Shown in pieces: positions 1 to 13,684 of a stretch of 64,000 nt of DNA (position 1 is the stretch's first letter; each line of letters begins with the position of its first letter). The notes beneath the pieces are model-generated. The model had not been told where the DNA came from and did not search any database. It saw only the letters and a list, made by a program, of their open reading frames with translations. A program made the position numbers and the translations under genes. Source of the DNA: Diogma glabrata (lineage: Eukaryota > Arthropoda > Insecta > Diptera > Cylindrotomidae); NCBI GenBank assembly GCA_963693315.1, contig OY856186.1, positions 386,795,222-386,859,221 of the forward strand. Direction: 5' to 3'.

Positions 1-369
1 TTTTTAGATGCTGAAATTGATTTTGTAGTGCTACCTCAATTGGAAAGCTTAGACTGTGATAATATAACGGCGTATTAATATGTTTTAAATTTGTTTTTTT
101 AAATGATACAGATATTTCAAAATAAAAATATAACATAAAAAAAATATAATAAAAATTATAAGATAATAAAAAATAAAAATAATATAAATGCCAGCAAAAA
201 ATTGTGTTTTATTTATTAACGAAGAACTAATATATATGAATGATTGTTTTACAAAAAAAAAAATATTACATCCATAAATGTCTTTTGTTGACCAAATAAA
301 AAAATTTGTTATTTTTCTAAAACTTTTGTGAAAACAAAAATTAATTTTGAGGATTTTATAAAACATTTA
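1..369. other. AT-rich non-coding sequence
   Basis: Mostly A and T with no coding signal. The minus-strand reading frame here is Phe/Ile/Tyr/Lys-rich as expected from base composition. It may be the interior of the CACTC-ended element whose right end lies just downstream, but the window starts too late to show a left end. Confidence 0.5.
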
Positions 370-603
370 ATAAAATCAAAAATGTTTTGGGCATTTTTAC
401 AATTTAATTTATAAAGCAATTACAATATTTTGCTGGATGTTAGTAAAAGAATTTGTAGTGTTTACAAATAATTTTTTGTATATCTACAATATTTATTGTA
501 AAAATGTAAATTTAACAAAAATTTTTGTGTGTTGTATATTTATAAAAAAATTGTAAAACGTATGTACAATTTTGTTAGTTTCACTTAGTTTTTTTTTTGA
601 GTG
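370..603 (+). repeat. Right end of a CACTC...GAGTG-ended element
   Basis: The last 230 bases, ending in a T-run followed by GAGTG, align loosely with 46390-46643, the right end of the element upstream of SLC17 copy 2. The shared stretch around 520-560 (TTGTATATTTATAAAAA) is nearly identical in both. Read inward, the end is CACTCAAAAAAAAAACTAA, which also matches the left end at 42608. A LINE fragment begins immediately after GAGTG. Confidence 0.5.
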
Positions 604-1665
604 AAGCTGATTCAAAATTTTCTATTCAACCGATACATTTCGGTAACCTTAGACGGATTTTCTTCTGAGTCTAAACTAATTAACGCTGGTGTACCCCAAG
701 GCTCAGTATTGTCCCCAACCCTATTTTTGATTTATATCAACGAATTGTCGAAAATCACCAGTAACCCAATAAATAGTTTTGCAGATGATAGTACTCTGCA
801 CAAGTCGTTCGAGCCCCTTCCTACAAAAGGTAAAATGCACGAACGAATTAATCCTGCCCGGAGAGACGCTGCCATAAACGTGAACAAAGACCTGAATAAA
901 GTCGCCGACTGGGGTGACCAAAACCTTGTCAATTTCAACTCCACCAAAACACAGCTGTTGATTGTTTCCAGATTAAAGACCGAGTTCCCCAAAGATATTT
1001 TATTTAGTATGTGTGATGAACCAATGAGTGAATGTAAAAACATTCGTTTATTGGGTGTCACAGTTTCAAATGACCTACTCTGGAACGATCATGTAATGGC
1101 GATGGCAAAAAGCGTGTCTAAAAAACTCGGCCTCCTAAATAGATGCAAAAAATTTTTCACTCCATACCAATCGCTCCATGTTTATAAGTCCTATATTCGT
1201 CCCTGTATGGAGTACTGCTGTCAAGTTTGGGGTGCTGCCTCTGTTTCCATCTTGGCCCTCTTGGACTCTGTTCAAAAGCGAGCTATACGAATTGTGGGTG
1301 ATCGAACTTTGACATCAAAACTTGATTCCTTACAACATCGTCGCACTGTTGCCCACCTCGTTGTTTTTTACAAATATCGTCATCAGCAGTGCTCAGATGA
1401 AATCAGCGACATCATGCCTCAAACTTATTCTTACCCCCGTTCCACTCGGCAATCGGCTGCCGCAACCAATGAAACGGTAAAGATCCCGCGCTGTCATACT
1501 GGCAGATCGCAGAGAGACTTCTTTGTCCGAACTGCGTACAAATGGAATAGTTTGCCGGAATACTTAGTCTCAGGTGGCTTCAACCCACAGATGTTTAAAA
1601 AAAGCGTTAATTTACACCTTAGAACACCAGTTGTTGTGGGACCCAGGTCTAGACCTGGGTCTTAA
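601..1665 (+). pseudogene. LINE reverse transcriptase, C-terminal 354 codons
   Basis: This is the 3' portion of a non-LTR retrotransposon pol. Visible RT motifs are AGVPQGSVLSPTLF (domain 4 type) near the start and FADDSTLH (catalytic FADD) near codon 60. The C-terminal region has the YKSYIRPCMEYCCQVWG block and the QKRAIRIVGD block seen after the thumb of CR1/jockey-group elements. The frame opens on GTG, not ATG, and there is no endonuclease, so it is a 5'-truncated dead copy. The reading frame itself is uninterrupted to the stop at 1663-1665, suggesting a fairly recent insertion. The exact clade (CR1, jockey or a relative) is my inference. Confidence 0.8.
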
Positions 1666-1736
1666 AAGGTATATATTCTAACCCTACATATTCTAAACCC
1701 TATTACACAACACATTTTATTAAAAAAAAAAAAATA
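604..1736 (+). mobile_element. 5'-truncated LINE, 3' end with poly(A) tail
   Basis: The copy covers the C-terminal part of a non-LTR reverse transcriptase, a short 3' UTR and an A-run at about 1722-1735. The same 3' end (ACACAACACATTTTATT followed by A's) recurs at 55645-55690, which confirms it as the element's natural terminus. The 5' end is truncated next to the CACTC-type terminus at 603. Confidence 0.8.
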
Positions 1737-1743
1737 CTACATA

Positions 1744-2211
1744 ATGCGGCGGAAGAGAGCGGCCAAATTCGAAGCAAGATTTGATGCATCAAATGTGTCA
1801 ACGGATGAAGAAATGGATCGGCCACCGCCACAACAACTGAATGCCATTTTTGAAAATAATTTGCCAGCAGAAAATGCTATGATCGAAAATACCATCCCCG
1901 TTAGTGTTACTTGTGATGAAAATGTAGAGTGTTACGATGATATGCCAGATGATTGTACATCCCAAGTTGGTGAAAATGCTGAATTTTTATTATCAGAAGC
2001 AGATATTGCTGAGGAATTGATGCGCGAACACCTGGAATATGAGCATAACGCTCAAACTAAAATAGATCTGTTGAACGAACTGAGGCAATGGGCTTTGCAA
2101 AACAAGATTTCATTAACAGCGTTGTCACAACCACTGAAATTGTTGAACAAGGCTGACATTGAAAATCTACCATTGGATGAACAATGTACTGTTGAACCTG
2201 ATGAACAATAA
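1744..2211 (+). CDS. Small acidic transposon-type protein (hypothetical)
   Basis: A 155-codon ATG-started frame begins 8 nt after the LINE poly(A). The N-terminus is basic (RRKRAAKFEARF), the middle is acidic and unstructured-looking, and the C-terminal third holds LLNELRQWALQNKISLTAL. That block resembles the L-R-x-W-A-x-x-x-x-I-S-x-x-A-L module I recall from small exons of uncharacterised transposon-encoded proteins in insects and cnidarians. No catalytic motif is visible. It could be the first exon of a longer transposon gene or a retained fragment. Function unknown. Confidence 0.4.
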   Translation: MRRKRAAKFEARFDASNVSTDEEMDRPPPQQLNAIFENNLPAENAMIENTIPVSVTCDENVECYDDMPDDCTSQVGENAEFLLSEADIAEELMREHLEYEHNAQTKIDLLNELRQWALQNKISLTALSQPLKLLNKADIENLPLDEQCTVEPDEQ

Positions 2212-3710
<1,499 letters not shown>

Positions 3711-3839
3711 TATATTAGAGTGGTCCAACATTATATGGAAAAAATAAAATTTTTGATTTTGGAATTGCAGTCCCTCCAATTTTTTTTCTTTTGTCATTTT
3801 AATAAACTGACTTAAATATTGAAACAATACATTGATATT

Positions 3840-5150
3840 TAGAGGTCGCTCATGAGTCATGAATATCACGACTTAGTTAAAAATTCCTCTGGCACTGGGA
3901 AATGTCAAGCCAAGGCCACTTTTGACTAACTTAATCTCTGGTAAGTCACTGAAGATGTTATAGGAACGTCATTTGACACTATTGCCTCTTACACAGGGTT
4001 TGATAAGGGAGCATGCGTTCTGCTAGAGAAATTACTTAGCAGAAATCTTCTTCACTCCGCATGTCGTTATCACATTCATGAATTGATCATCACTGAAGTA
4101 TTTACCCTTCTATTTGGCCCTACTAGTGGTCGTTACGTTAGACTTTGAAAAATTTCGTGCACAGTGGTCTAGCATTGATCAAACTAATATCAAACCATTA
4201 AACGAAGTTAGGTTAGTGACCTGCTATTGCAAGAAATGAAGCAAAATGTTGTGTCATGTTTGAGGAAGTTCTTATCTAAAGACAGTACCTACATACCTAG
4301 AAATGATCATAGAGAAATAAGCGAGTTATGCTTAATAATTATGGGATCTGAAGTACCAAACAAGCAGCAATATCACTTTTCTGTACCAGGGACATACCAT
4401 ATGGTCCAGTGGATGGCTAAAGTCACATACTGCTTCAAGATATATCTTTTTAGAGAGCAATTCAAACTGAGAGTATCTGAAAAAAAAGTTTTAACTGAAT
4501 TCAACCCGTTTGCTTCACATGTTTGTGTTACAGCTTGGATTGCATGATTTTTGCCGGCTGCTGATGCACCGATTAATGACTTAAATCTTGTCAAAGTTAT
4601 CGAACAGTTTTCAAAAGTAAATGTTTCTGTAACCAGAGCTGCCATAATCTACAAAATCATCTGTGGTATTTGGGACCCAAAACGGTCCCACTATCCTTAT
4701 TCTCATCCAAAGTTGTCAATGCTGAAAAGAAACAAATAGTGAATGCTATGGTTTTGAATGGCAATGACTGGTCTATTCATGAGATACTTTATGCCGCTTA
4801 AGAAGTAGCTGCACTTGAAAACAGTGAACTTCATGATTAATAAAACCGTCGTCTAGCCTTACAGTTGCTGGGGCAAGATATTTCTGTTCTTGCAGAAACA
4901 GAACCAGATGCTTGGCATAGCTTACTTATGTATACAAGGGCAGCCAAAACAGTCAGGTCTTTAAAAGTTGTGAATGACATAGCAGAACGTAGTATTGGTC
5001 TCATGTCTACATTTAACTAATCTTTAACAAAGAACGAATCGACAATTCAACGACTCATCCAAGTCGTTGAAAATCACAGGCAGCGTATACTGGATACGTC
5101 GAAGAAGACTCTAATGAAATGTTCTACGTCTACATTATCTAATCTATAAT
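3840..5150 (+). pseudogene. Decayed transposon-type ORF
   Basis: Fragments at 4227-4547, 4551-4739 and on to about 5150 (continuing in a shifted frame) line up as one ancient protein. The blocks are an Arg-rich PRNDHREISELCLI segment, then PGTYHMVQWMAKVTYCFKIY, then KVVNDIAERSIGLM and LIQVVENHRQRI. This order matches a family I recall as repeated, uncharacterised ORFs in insect and Hydra genomes (consensus-like VVNDxAERGVxLI...QFLLQVVExHR). At least four in-frame stops (for example near 4800, 4838 and 5020) and one frameshift near 4680 show it is dead. Biochemical role is unknown; the transposon origin is inferred from its repetitive distribution. Confidence 0.55.
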
Positions 5151-5352
5151 TTTAATTGCAGAAAATTATTCATATCTAAATTAATATGTATTTATTGTAT
5201 AGTTTTTCTCTTCACATTGAATTTAGCTCTTGTATTCTTAAATTTTATATATATGTACATATATTATATTTTTACTTATGTTAAGATTTTGCAACAATTT
5301 GAAATTATTTGCTGATCTATTTGTATTTCTTTAATGATAAATAAAATTTAAT

Positions 5353-5552
5353 NNNNNNNNNNNNNNNNNNNNNNNNNNNNNNNNNNNNNNNNNNNNNNNN
5401 NNNNNNNNNNNNNNNNNNNNNNNNNNNNNNNNNNNNNNNNNNNNNNNNNNNNNNNNNNNNNNNNNNNNNNNNNNNNNNNNNNNNNNNNNNNNNNNNNNNN
5501 NNNNNNNNNNNNNNNNNNNNNNNNNNNNNNNNNNNNNNNNNNNNNNNNNNNN
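5353..5552. other. Assembly gap (200 N)
   Basis: Exactly 200 N, the usual placeholder for a gap of unknown size. Reading frames drawn across it are meaningless. Confidence 0.99.
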
Positions 5553-5738
5553 CATAAGTCAAGAATTGTTTTTCAGGTTTTTTCATTATTTCTATTAATA
5601 AACTGTAAAGGTTATTCGCTATTTTAAATTTTTACCACTCAAATACTAAATTAAACATAAAAAAGTCCTTTAAAACTCATTTGTTTGTGTATGAAACAGT
5701 TTTTATTGATTTCTGAAAAATTCTAATTGAGTGACTTA

Positions 5739-6244
5739 TACTACGTTCACATTGCCATGATTTGAAACAATTTTTGATTTCAGCTCGATTATCAGCTTGT
5801 TTTGATTAATTTTTCCATACAAAACTAAAATCATGTCGAAAGTTGATTTAAATCAAATCCATTCTAAATCACGCTAGGCACCCCTGAATATTTGATTTTC
5901 GAAAAAAAAAATACAGCCCTACTTCAAAAGTGACATTTAATAAATCAAATATTTTGTTTTGAATTCAAATAAAAAGATGGCTATTGCAAAATTTCAATAA
6001 AATTTTGAATCATACAAAAAAATTTTTCTTTAGATGGAGGTTTGGACTCAAAAAAAGTAAAAAAAAAACAGACAAATCTATTTGGATATCTTTAACATAG
6101 CTGAAATTAAAATTTTTTTCACAGATTTGGAATATGTGCAAATAGATTTCAAACTTAATCATGTTAATGATAATGTGAACAGTTTTTTGATATCTTTAAT
6201 TTTGGGTGATTTTAGCTTGATTTCATCGTAATATGAACGTAGTA
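5739..6244. mobile_element. MITE with TTA target duplication (PIF/Harbinger-like)
   Basis: The ends are TACTACGTTCA at 5739 and TGAACGTAGTA ending at 6244, a perfect 11-bp terminal inverted repeat. They are flanked on both sides by TTA (5736-5738 and 6245-6247). The terminal repeats extend imperfectly inward (ATT...GATTTCAGCTCGAT against its mirror). There is no transposase. A 3-bp TWA-type duplication is characteristic of PIF/Harbinger elements, hence the class assignment. Confidence 0.75.
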
Positions 6245-6247
6245 TTA

Positions 6248-7573
6248 TGAGGTTTTTGAAATTAACAATTCATATACAAAATAGGCAAGATTCATTTATG
6301 CTATCGGACACCAGGTGTCATTTACATTATTAGTACTTATAAATTAATGATTACACTGATTCCTACAAGAATAAATGATGCTAGCGTAAAACTATATTTT
6401 TCATTGGGTATATATAATCTATCTCTAAGCAGCCAGCTCAAACAAAATTTCATACCACTACATATACAAAATTTTTGTTTTTCATTTTTTCGAAAACGGC
6501 GGGGCTAACTTCTAATCAAAAAATCGTTCTTGCGTACCAAATTTTTGCATTGGTAGTATGGAATTTTTTTTGAGTAGCACAACTAGCACAACAATAGAAC
6601 AATACACCACAGCCTTTGTATTTGATTTTTTGCCAAATGGCGGGGCTAACTTCTGCTTAGCCTTCTGCTCGAATGCGTTCTGCTCGACCCCCTCCCCCTC
6701 CCCCCTGTGTGCGCCCCTGACCAAGTTATTGAATTGAATGTAAAATTACCCGTTCAATTAAAATCGGTCGTTCATCACCAACATATCACTTTTTAGAATA
6801 ATAAAAATTTGGTTTTTAAATGGTATTTATAAGTTGCTATAACACGTGTAATCCATGTTTTTTGAAAATGCGTTATGTAATAGAAATTACAATATAGTAC
6901 ATTAATCCATAAATAACTTTTAAGACCTACCTAGGTCCCGCAGCACATGCGTTCTAAGGATTTTGAATGGATATAACTGAACAATAAATCCACGTAGTAA
7001 AATATGACAGCGCAATATTTCATGTTACACAACACTTATTTTTTATTAAAAACAGTTATGTATAAAGAAACTGACACCAAAAACATACAAATAATGATCT
7101 TTTACTGTTTCTACTTCCTTATTATCTACTATAAATAAATGAAGTATACATGTATACTGCATACACACACTATTTTCTATTAGTGCCTGAGAGCTACAAT
7201 GAAGTTAAGATAGTGAAATAATATAGGAAATCTTAAGTGAAAAAAAAGTTTGCAATTTCAGTAAACAAAACAAGGTCAATTTCGATTGATTCATTAATGT
7301 GACGCTGATTAAGCAGCTTAACCAATGCTCATTACAAATATTTTCTTTTCCATTGAATTTTAAATTTGTTTAATAAATATTGATAAAAAATTTTCAATCA
7401 AAACAAATTGATCAAACTGTTGTCGTAACTCGTAACTTAATTTGACAATTTGTTTTTATCAATAAGCAATTATATTCAATTAAACTGAAAAAAATTCAAT
7501 AATCGCATTTTAATTCTGACCTTAACTTTTAATTTATGTATAAAGTTATTTATTTACAATATAGTGTCGTAGG
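6248..7573. other. Non-coding region, no clear feature
   Basis: Apart from a twice-used phrase GGCGGGGCTAACTTCT (about 6498 and 6640) and a short C-rich patch at 6688-6705, I see no gene, RNA or element boundary. Confidence 0.5.
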
Positions 7574-8019
7574 CAGGGCTGGAAACCATAAATTATTTGT
7601 AATGGTTTGGTTTTTGGTTTTTCTCAATGGCCAATTATGACTTTGGTTTCGGTATTGGTTTTTCTAGATAATAAATCTTGGTTTTGGTTTCGGTTTTGGT
7701 TTTACTATGCAACATGTTTTGGTTTTGGTTTTTCTAAACGTCAAAAAATGGTTTTGTTTTATAGCTAAAAAATGTTTGTTTGAGTATTCATCAGAGAATT
7801 GATTAAAAATTACAACATTTGTCAACAATGCCAATGTCCATGCTCAGTAAAAAATATTGAGCTAATTTAAGATACATTACATGCCCAGGGGAAAGTGTTT
7901 CATTTCTGCGTAACGCCTAGAGCATTTCAAGATATGACAAGGCGAACTTGCTACCGTGGTTTGTTTACTAATTTATTCATTGCTATTCAAATAAAAGAAT
8001 TTAATAGTAGTTTAATCAA

Positions 8020-8125
8020 TGAGTGAATAATGAAGTAGTTTATTCTCAAGCAAAAGTTTAAAATTTGAGCGAGGCACGAGCGAGAATTTTAATTTGCGAG
8101 AGAATAAAATTCATTATTCACGAAT
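8020..8125. repeat. Short foldback
   Basis: GTGAATAATGAAGTAGTTTA at about 8023 is mirrored by the stretch ending GAGAATAAAATTCATTATTC near 8120, around a loop rich in GAGCGAG motifs. MITE-like, but no boundaries could be fixed. Confidence 0.5.
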
Positions 8126-8282
8126 CGATTACAATACTTTATTCTCTGACAAAGATTTTATTATAAAAAAGAATTGTGTATTATAAAAAATAAAAACATT
8201 TTCTTCAATTAAAACAATTAATCTTTATTGTTTTAATTGATAAATCAAATTTCTTAATAAAAAAACCCTGATGATAAAAAAT

Positions 8283-10636
8283 AGACCGGGAGGCAGCGTT
8301 GCAAATGAAAAAGTCATTTGATGCCGGTTGATTTTTATTTATTTTAATTAATTAACTCCAGCTGATGATAAGTTTGGCCGTCAGCTGCTAAAGTAGTGGG
8401 GGGCGTGGTTGTGGGGGAGTTTTAAACTGGTAAAAAAAACGAATTCCAAAAGTAATTTGATGCCGCTTCAAAATTTGTATGATGCATGTTTACACCATAA
8501 CAATTGAAAAAAAAGTCGTCAGCTGATTGGCGGATGGGGGATTATACGTCAGCTCCTCGTATACATCAGTATAAAAATGCAATATAGTCAAGACTTTTCT
8601 GCATAGGATCTTGACGAAACTTTGGCAAATGATCCAGGTTCACTTGAAAATGGAAAATCTGAATTTATTTTAAATTTGGACAAAATGGCGGGGGTCTCCC
8701 GAACACCTCTAAGTTTAAATCTTCAATAACTCCTAATCCCGACTTATGATCTTATGGAAACTTGGTATATACATTTTTAGTACTGTTTCCAATATTTCTG
8801 CGTACCAACTTCCGGTTTGACAGTTCCGGTTAAAAAGTTTTTTTCCAGGTATTTATCCCTACTGTAGCCTACAATTACCGATCGATTTTCATGAAACGTT
8901 GGTAAACGCTTTCAAGTAACATGAAAAACATTTTGTTAGCTTTTGAAGTACATTGGATAAAGGGTTGGGGAGTCCACCATACAACAGATGGTTTTTTCCA
9001 CAATGTTTTTTATGTTTGTTGGGAGCATAAAACATTCGTTCGGGAATGAATTTTGACGACACTTTGCAAAAAGATGCAAATATGTATGGCAAGAAACTGA
9101 TTAGTTTTTGAGCGATAGTGAACCAAGTTGTGAGGGGTCACTCAAACACCTGTGTTTTTAAAGTTTAATAACATCTGCACCTGATAATCGAATTGGATGA
9201 AACTTGGTACATAAACATTTGGTACGGTTCACAAAAGTTTTGCATCCCAACTTCCGGTTTTTCATTTCCGGTAAAAATGTTTGGTACTCCCAACAAACAT
9301 TGCAAAAATGGTGACACAATAAGCAGGTGTTCGGGAGGCCCTCCACCACTTATCTCAATATTGTCCAAAAACTAATCAGTTTTTTGTCATTTAAGTCTCC
9401 ATATTTTTTCAAAGTGTCACTAAAATTGATTAATGAATGAAGTCTGTATGCTCCCAACAAACTTTAAAAACCAAGTGCGAAAAGTCAGCATTTGTATGGT
9501 AGACCCCCGCCACTTTGATCAATGTGTCCCAAAAGATGATAACTATTTTTCACTAATTGAAAGTTTTTCCATAAGTTTCATCATAATCACTTCATTATTG
9601 TAGGCACTGAAAAAACGTTAAAAAATTACGAACCAAAATTTTTTACCGGTAATGAAAAGCTGGAAGTTGGGATGCAAAACCGTTGTGAACCGTACCAAAT
9701 GTTTATGTACCAAGTTTCATCCAATTCGATTATCAGGTACAAATGTTATTTAGCTTTAAAAAGAACAGGTATTTGGGAGACCCCCCACCACTTTGTTCGC
9801 TATCGCTAAAAAACTAATCAGTTTTTTGCCATACATATTTGCATCTTTTTCCAAAGTGTCGTCAAAATTCATTCCCGAACGAATGTTTTATGCACCCAAC
9901 AAACATAAAAAACATTGTGGAAAAAACCATCTGTTGTATGGTGGACCCCCCAACCCTTTATCCAATGTACTCCAAAAGCTAACAAAATGTTTTTCATGTT
10001 ACTTGAAAGCGTTTACCAACGTTTCATGAAAATCGATCGGTAATTGTAGGCTACAGTAGGGATAAATACCTGGAAAAAAACTTTTTAACCGGAACTGTCA
10101 AACCAGAAGTTGGTACGCAGAAATATTAGAAACAGTACTAAAAATTTATATACCAAGTTTCCATAAGATCATAAGTCGGGATTAGGAGTTATTGAAGATT
10201 TAAACTTAGAGGTGTTCGGGAGACCTCCCGCCATTTTGTCCAAATTTAAAATAAATTCAGATTTTCCATTTTCAAGTGAACCTGGATCATTTGCCAAAGT
10301 TTCATCAAGATCCTATGCAGAAAGGTCTTGACTATATTGCATTTTTATACTGATGTATACGAGGAGCTGACGTATAATCCCCCATCCGCCAATCAGCTGA
10401 CGGCTTTTTTTTCAATTGTTATGGTGTGAACATGCATCATACAAATTTTGAAGCGGCATCAAATTACTTTTGGGATTCGTTTTTTTTACCAGTTTAAAAC
10501 TCCCCCACAACCACACCCCCCGCAAGTCTGACGGCTGACTCTTATTTTCTACATCACAAATAATTAATCTATCTATAAAAATTAAATTCAATCGGCGTCA
10601 AATCACTAACCAAAATGCAACGCTGCCTCCCGGTCT
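8283..10636. mobile_element. Giant foldback element, about 1-kb inverted arms
   Basis: The ends are AGACCGGGAGGCAGCGTTGC at 8283 and its reverse complement ending at 10636. The left arm (8283-about 9290) and the right arm (about 9636-10636) are near-perfect reverse complements, separated by a roughly 345-bp centre. Each arm itself contains divergent tandem units recognisable by CCCAACTTCCGGTTT-like and GGGGGTCTCCCGAACACCT-like phrases; the centre looks like another unit. Reading frames at 8889-9092 (minus) and 9793-10029 (plus) are mirror images, not genes. A partial copy lies at 54407-54905. The element encodes no transposase. Confidence 0.85.
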
Positions 10637-11203
10637 AAAACGCCCTTCTCATACAATCAACCAAGTTCAACTAAACGAAATAAGAGAATTACTCAAAATT
10701 TGATTTTTGAACAAAACTTATCAAAGCAATTGTGATTATAATTTGAAAATAATTTTAATGAAATCAAAACAATTTGACCAATTGGAATCATACCAATTGA
10801 ATAAAATGTTCATTAGGCAATAGGTTAAGTTCATTAGGCTATAGGTTAGAAAACAATACAATAATACATACTATTATTATCGAAAAAACATACAAATAAA
10901 GCTGATATAATTAAATGGAAGAGAATAAAATAAATTTAAAACATGAAATTTAAATTTATGTGTATTCGAAATGTTATTTCTAACAACAATAATTTCCAAA
11001 GCCAAATTAATGAAATTTTAACAAAAATCACACTAAAAAACGTAATCACTAAATCATTTTTACTGTCCAACTGATCGGGAAGTCATATTTTGGGTTGGAA
11101 AGTTATTGAAAGACAGTATAATATAAGTAAAATACAGTATAAGACAGTAAAGTTACGACTGAAATAGCTTAGGAATTGATAGATACAGCTTATTGGTATA
11201 TAC

Positions 11204-12521
11204 TAGAGCAATCAGTTATTCGACATTTTGAGTTATCCGAATATCGAAAAACTTTTTCTTAAAATATCCGAATATTCGGTTAGTATTCGAATAGTAAAAG
11301 AAGTACTAAGAGCTATGAATAAAATCAAACAGGTGTAACATATTATGCATTTTATTTTATTTATTTTCTTGAAATATGCATTTAAAAAAGAGAGTGCATT
11401 TATATGTTTAAATTTTAGGCTACTTTTTATTTTAGATATCCCGCCGTAGAGAAACCCATTTCAGCTTTTGTTGAAGTGGGGCTGATAGTCAATAGAGCAT
11501 TATTTAAATTGTCTAATCTATCTGTTCTTTTTTGAACGAATTTAAATAGCAAAATTGTTTTTTTAAACTATTAACCGCGGTTTTCATTACCACTGTTACT
11601 GTATCTCGTGTCGTGGGGTCGGTAATTGAGCTAATCGCTAGTTGCAGCTTTTGTTGCAATATATTTTTTCTTTGTTTGTTGACTGCAAGTGCGTCATTTA
11701 TATTACAAGATACCTGCAACTGGTATTACTGTTTTCATCGCTATGATCTGGTACATCTTTTAAGGCTGATGAGGCGGGAAAGTTTACACCACAGAAGTTT
11801 TCTTTGCGTAATCGAAATATTCGTTCGATTGTGGTATAACTCCAGTGTCAAGATATAGAAATAAGGTTATTAAGGTTGTTTTGTTTTTTTTCTGATCCAT
11901 TCGTTTCCTAATTTCGTTGAGTAAGATTTTACTTTAATCACTGTTCAGTTCCGTCAGAGAAGTAAATAAGAATTTGCATATGCCTTCGGCTGTCATAAGT
12001 GTTGAATTTTTTTCGCTAAGTCAAGCACTTTTTGCAATAAAATTATTTCCCTTAAAATATTGAAATTTCTTAGTTTCGAAGTTTGAAAAAGGAATGATTG
12101 GATTGGATGGAAAAACTTTAAAGTTTAAGGGTGTCTGGCATGGGGTTTCCACAATAGTAAGTGTCTGGCATTGGGTGACGTGACTTCTAATACTATCCCG
12201 AATAATATATAAAAAAATTAGCTTTAATACTTTCACGAAACTTTGGAGGCCCCTTTGGAACCTGCTCCCTGCCAAAGCCACTATGATCTAAACTTCATAT
12301 GTCGCTTATCGTTCCTACCTGAGTAGGGGGTATGCGCAGAGAAACTTTCAGCTTTTATAAAATAACGAAGGTCTGGCTGTCGCGGGCTCTCAGTCTATTA
12401 TATTTTGGGAGATAAAAAATATCCGAATATTCCCGTATAAATATTCGAATAACGAATACTTTAAATATACCCAAATTAATCGGATATTCGAATACTCGAA
12501 TATTCGGATTTGAATGCTCTA
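11204..12521 (-). mobile_element. Decayed hAT transposon
   Basis: The ends are TAGAGCA at 11204 and TGCTCTA ending at 12521. Inward of both are palindromic ATTCGAATATTCG-type subterminal repeats. Minus-strand sequence at about 11425-11490 reads LTISPTSTKAEMGFSTAGYL, matching the hAT C-terminal dimerisation motif (family form ISPTS...SxRVFSxAG). Flanks share ATATAC on each side, a possible decayed 8-bp duplication. Other minus-strand scraps (11513-11719, 12021-12281) are probably transposase remnants. Inactive. Confidence 0.65.
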
Positions 12522-12997
12522 GATATACATATGTAATTGACAAATATTAAGATACGACATCTTTATAGAGTAATTTTTTAATGAAAAAAGAAAATACATG
12601 TTTTAATTATATGAAAAAAATTCCATCGACTATTTTTATATCATTTTAGATTCGTAACTGATTTTCGGCAAAAAAGTAAGTTACCACCTCTGTGTTTAGC
12701 ACGGCAGTATTTGTTGTTGCATTTTATTGTTATCTTAATTTTTTAACAAAATTATTGAACTTGACTAAATTTTTAGATTTGATTTTGGTTTCGTTTATTT
12801 TAAAATTTGGTTTTTGGTTCGGTTTTGGTTTGATGATTTTTAAAATTTGGTTTCGGTTATGGTTTTGGTTTTGATAATTTTTAAAACGTGGTTTTGGTTC
12901 AGGTTTTGATCATTTTTAGAATGTGGTCATGGTTTCGGTTTTGGTTTTTCTGATTTGGTGTGGTTTTCTGGTTTTCGAAAACCGGTTTCCAGCCCAG

Positions 12998-13503
12998 CAA
13001 AGCTGTATATTTTTTGGAATCTTGGGATATTGGTATTTGGTAATAACCAGACGCCATATCCAAAACAATAAAATATTTCTTACTGCCTAGCTTCATTAAT
13101 AAATCCTCAATATTCGGCATTGGAAACCTATCCTTTATGGTCATATCGTTTAGCCGTCTATAATTCACGCACATTCGAGTACTACCATCCTTCTTGTTTA
13201 CTAAAACTATAGGTAACGCATAATCTGAAACGGAAGGTCGAATTATCCCTAGTTCTAGTAGATCATTGATCTGTTCTCTGACTTCTACATATTGTGGTTG
13301 TGATAATCTATATGGAAGATAACGGACTGGATTTTCATTCTTTAGCGATATAACTAATTCCGTTTTTCCTGCTTTTCCTAACTCACTCATTGACAACGCG
13401 AAGCAATCTCTATATTTATTAACTAATAATTTTAATTTATTCTTCATTTCTGGTTCCAAGTTTTTATTTATACATTTATCAAATATTTCGTCGTCAAATA
13501 TTT
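12998..13503 (-). pseudogene. Ty3/gypsy reverse transcriptase fragment
   Basis: The minus-strand frame, from about 13503 downward, carries the RT N-terminal half. Blocks are PYRLSQPQYVEVREQINDLL, GIIRPSVSDYALPIVLVNKK, CVNYRRLNDMTIKDRFPMP and YFIVLDMASGYYQIP (first catalytic Asp in VLDMASGY). It breaks off after KKYTAL exactly where the hAT-type end CTGGGCTGG begins, so the C-terminal RT, RNase H and integrase are missing. Upstream it is cut by the CT-rich tail of the RTE element. It is not part of the intact retrotransposon at 20.9-30.4 kb, whose RT sequence is different. Confidence 0.85.
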
Positions 13504-13684
13504 CTCTCTCTCTCTCTGGCGTTTACATCCCATGGAGGGATTTTTCCGTCTGTGCAATCAGCTTCCAATCATCTCGTTCCATGACCAGTTGACCCCAGTC
13601 TCGACATCCTATATCACGAAGGTCTTGGATGATGTCATCACGCCAGCGTTGTCTAGGTCTTCCTCTTCGATGAACACCAGCTGG

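Larger units (their letters stand above)
7574..12997. mobile_element. hAT-like termini enclosing a composite repeat block
   Basis: CAGGGCTGGAAACC at 7574 and its near mirror GGTTTCCAGCCCAG ending at 12997 are typical hAT ends. Both are followed inward by many copies of GGTTTTGGTTT-like subterminal repeats (7600-7760 and 12780-12970). The flanking 8-mers (GTCGTAGG left, CAAAGCTG right) do not match, so the two ends may belong to different insertions or to a rearranged locus. The inside is filled by a large foldback (8283-10636) and a second hAT remnant (11204-12521). The right end lies inside a gypsy RT frame. Confidence 0.5.

Noticed and set aside
5317..5586. Reading frames spanning the N run
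   Set aside because: They consist of undefined residues across an assembly gap.
8889..10029. Two similar 67-78 codon frames on opposite strands
   Set aside because: They are the same sequence in the two arms of the foldback; no coding features.
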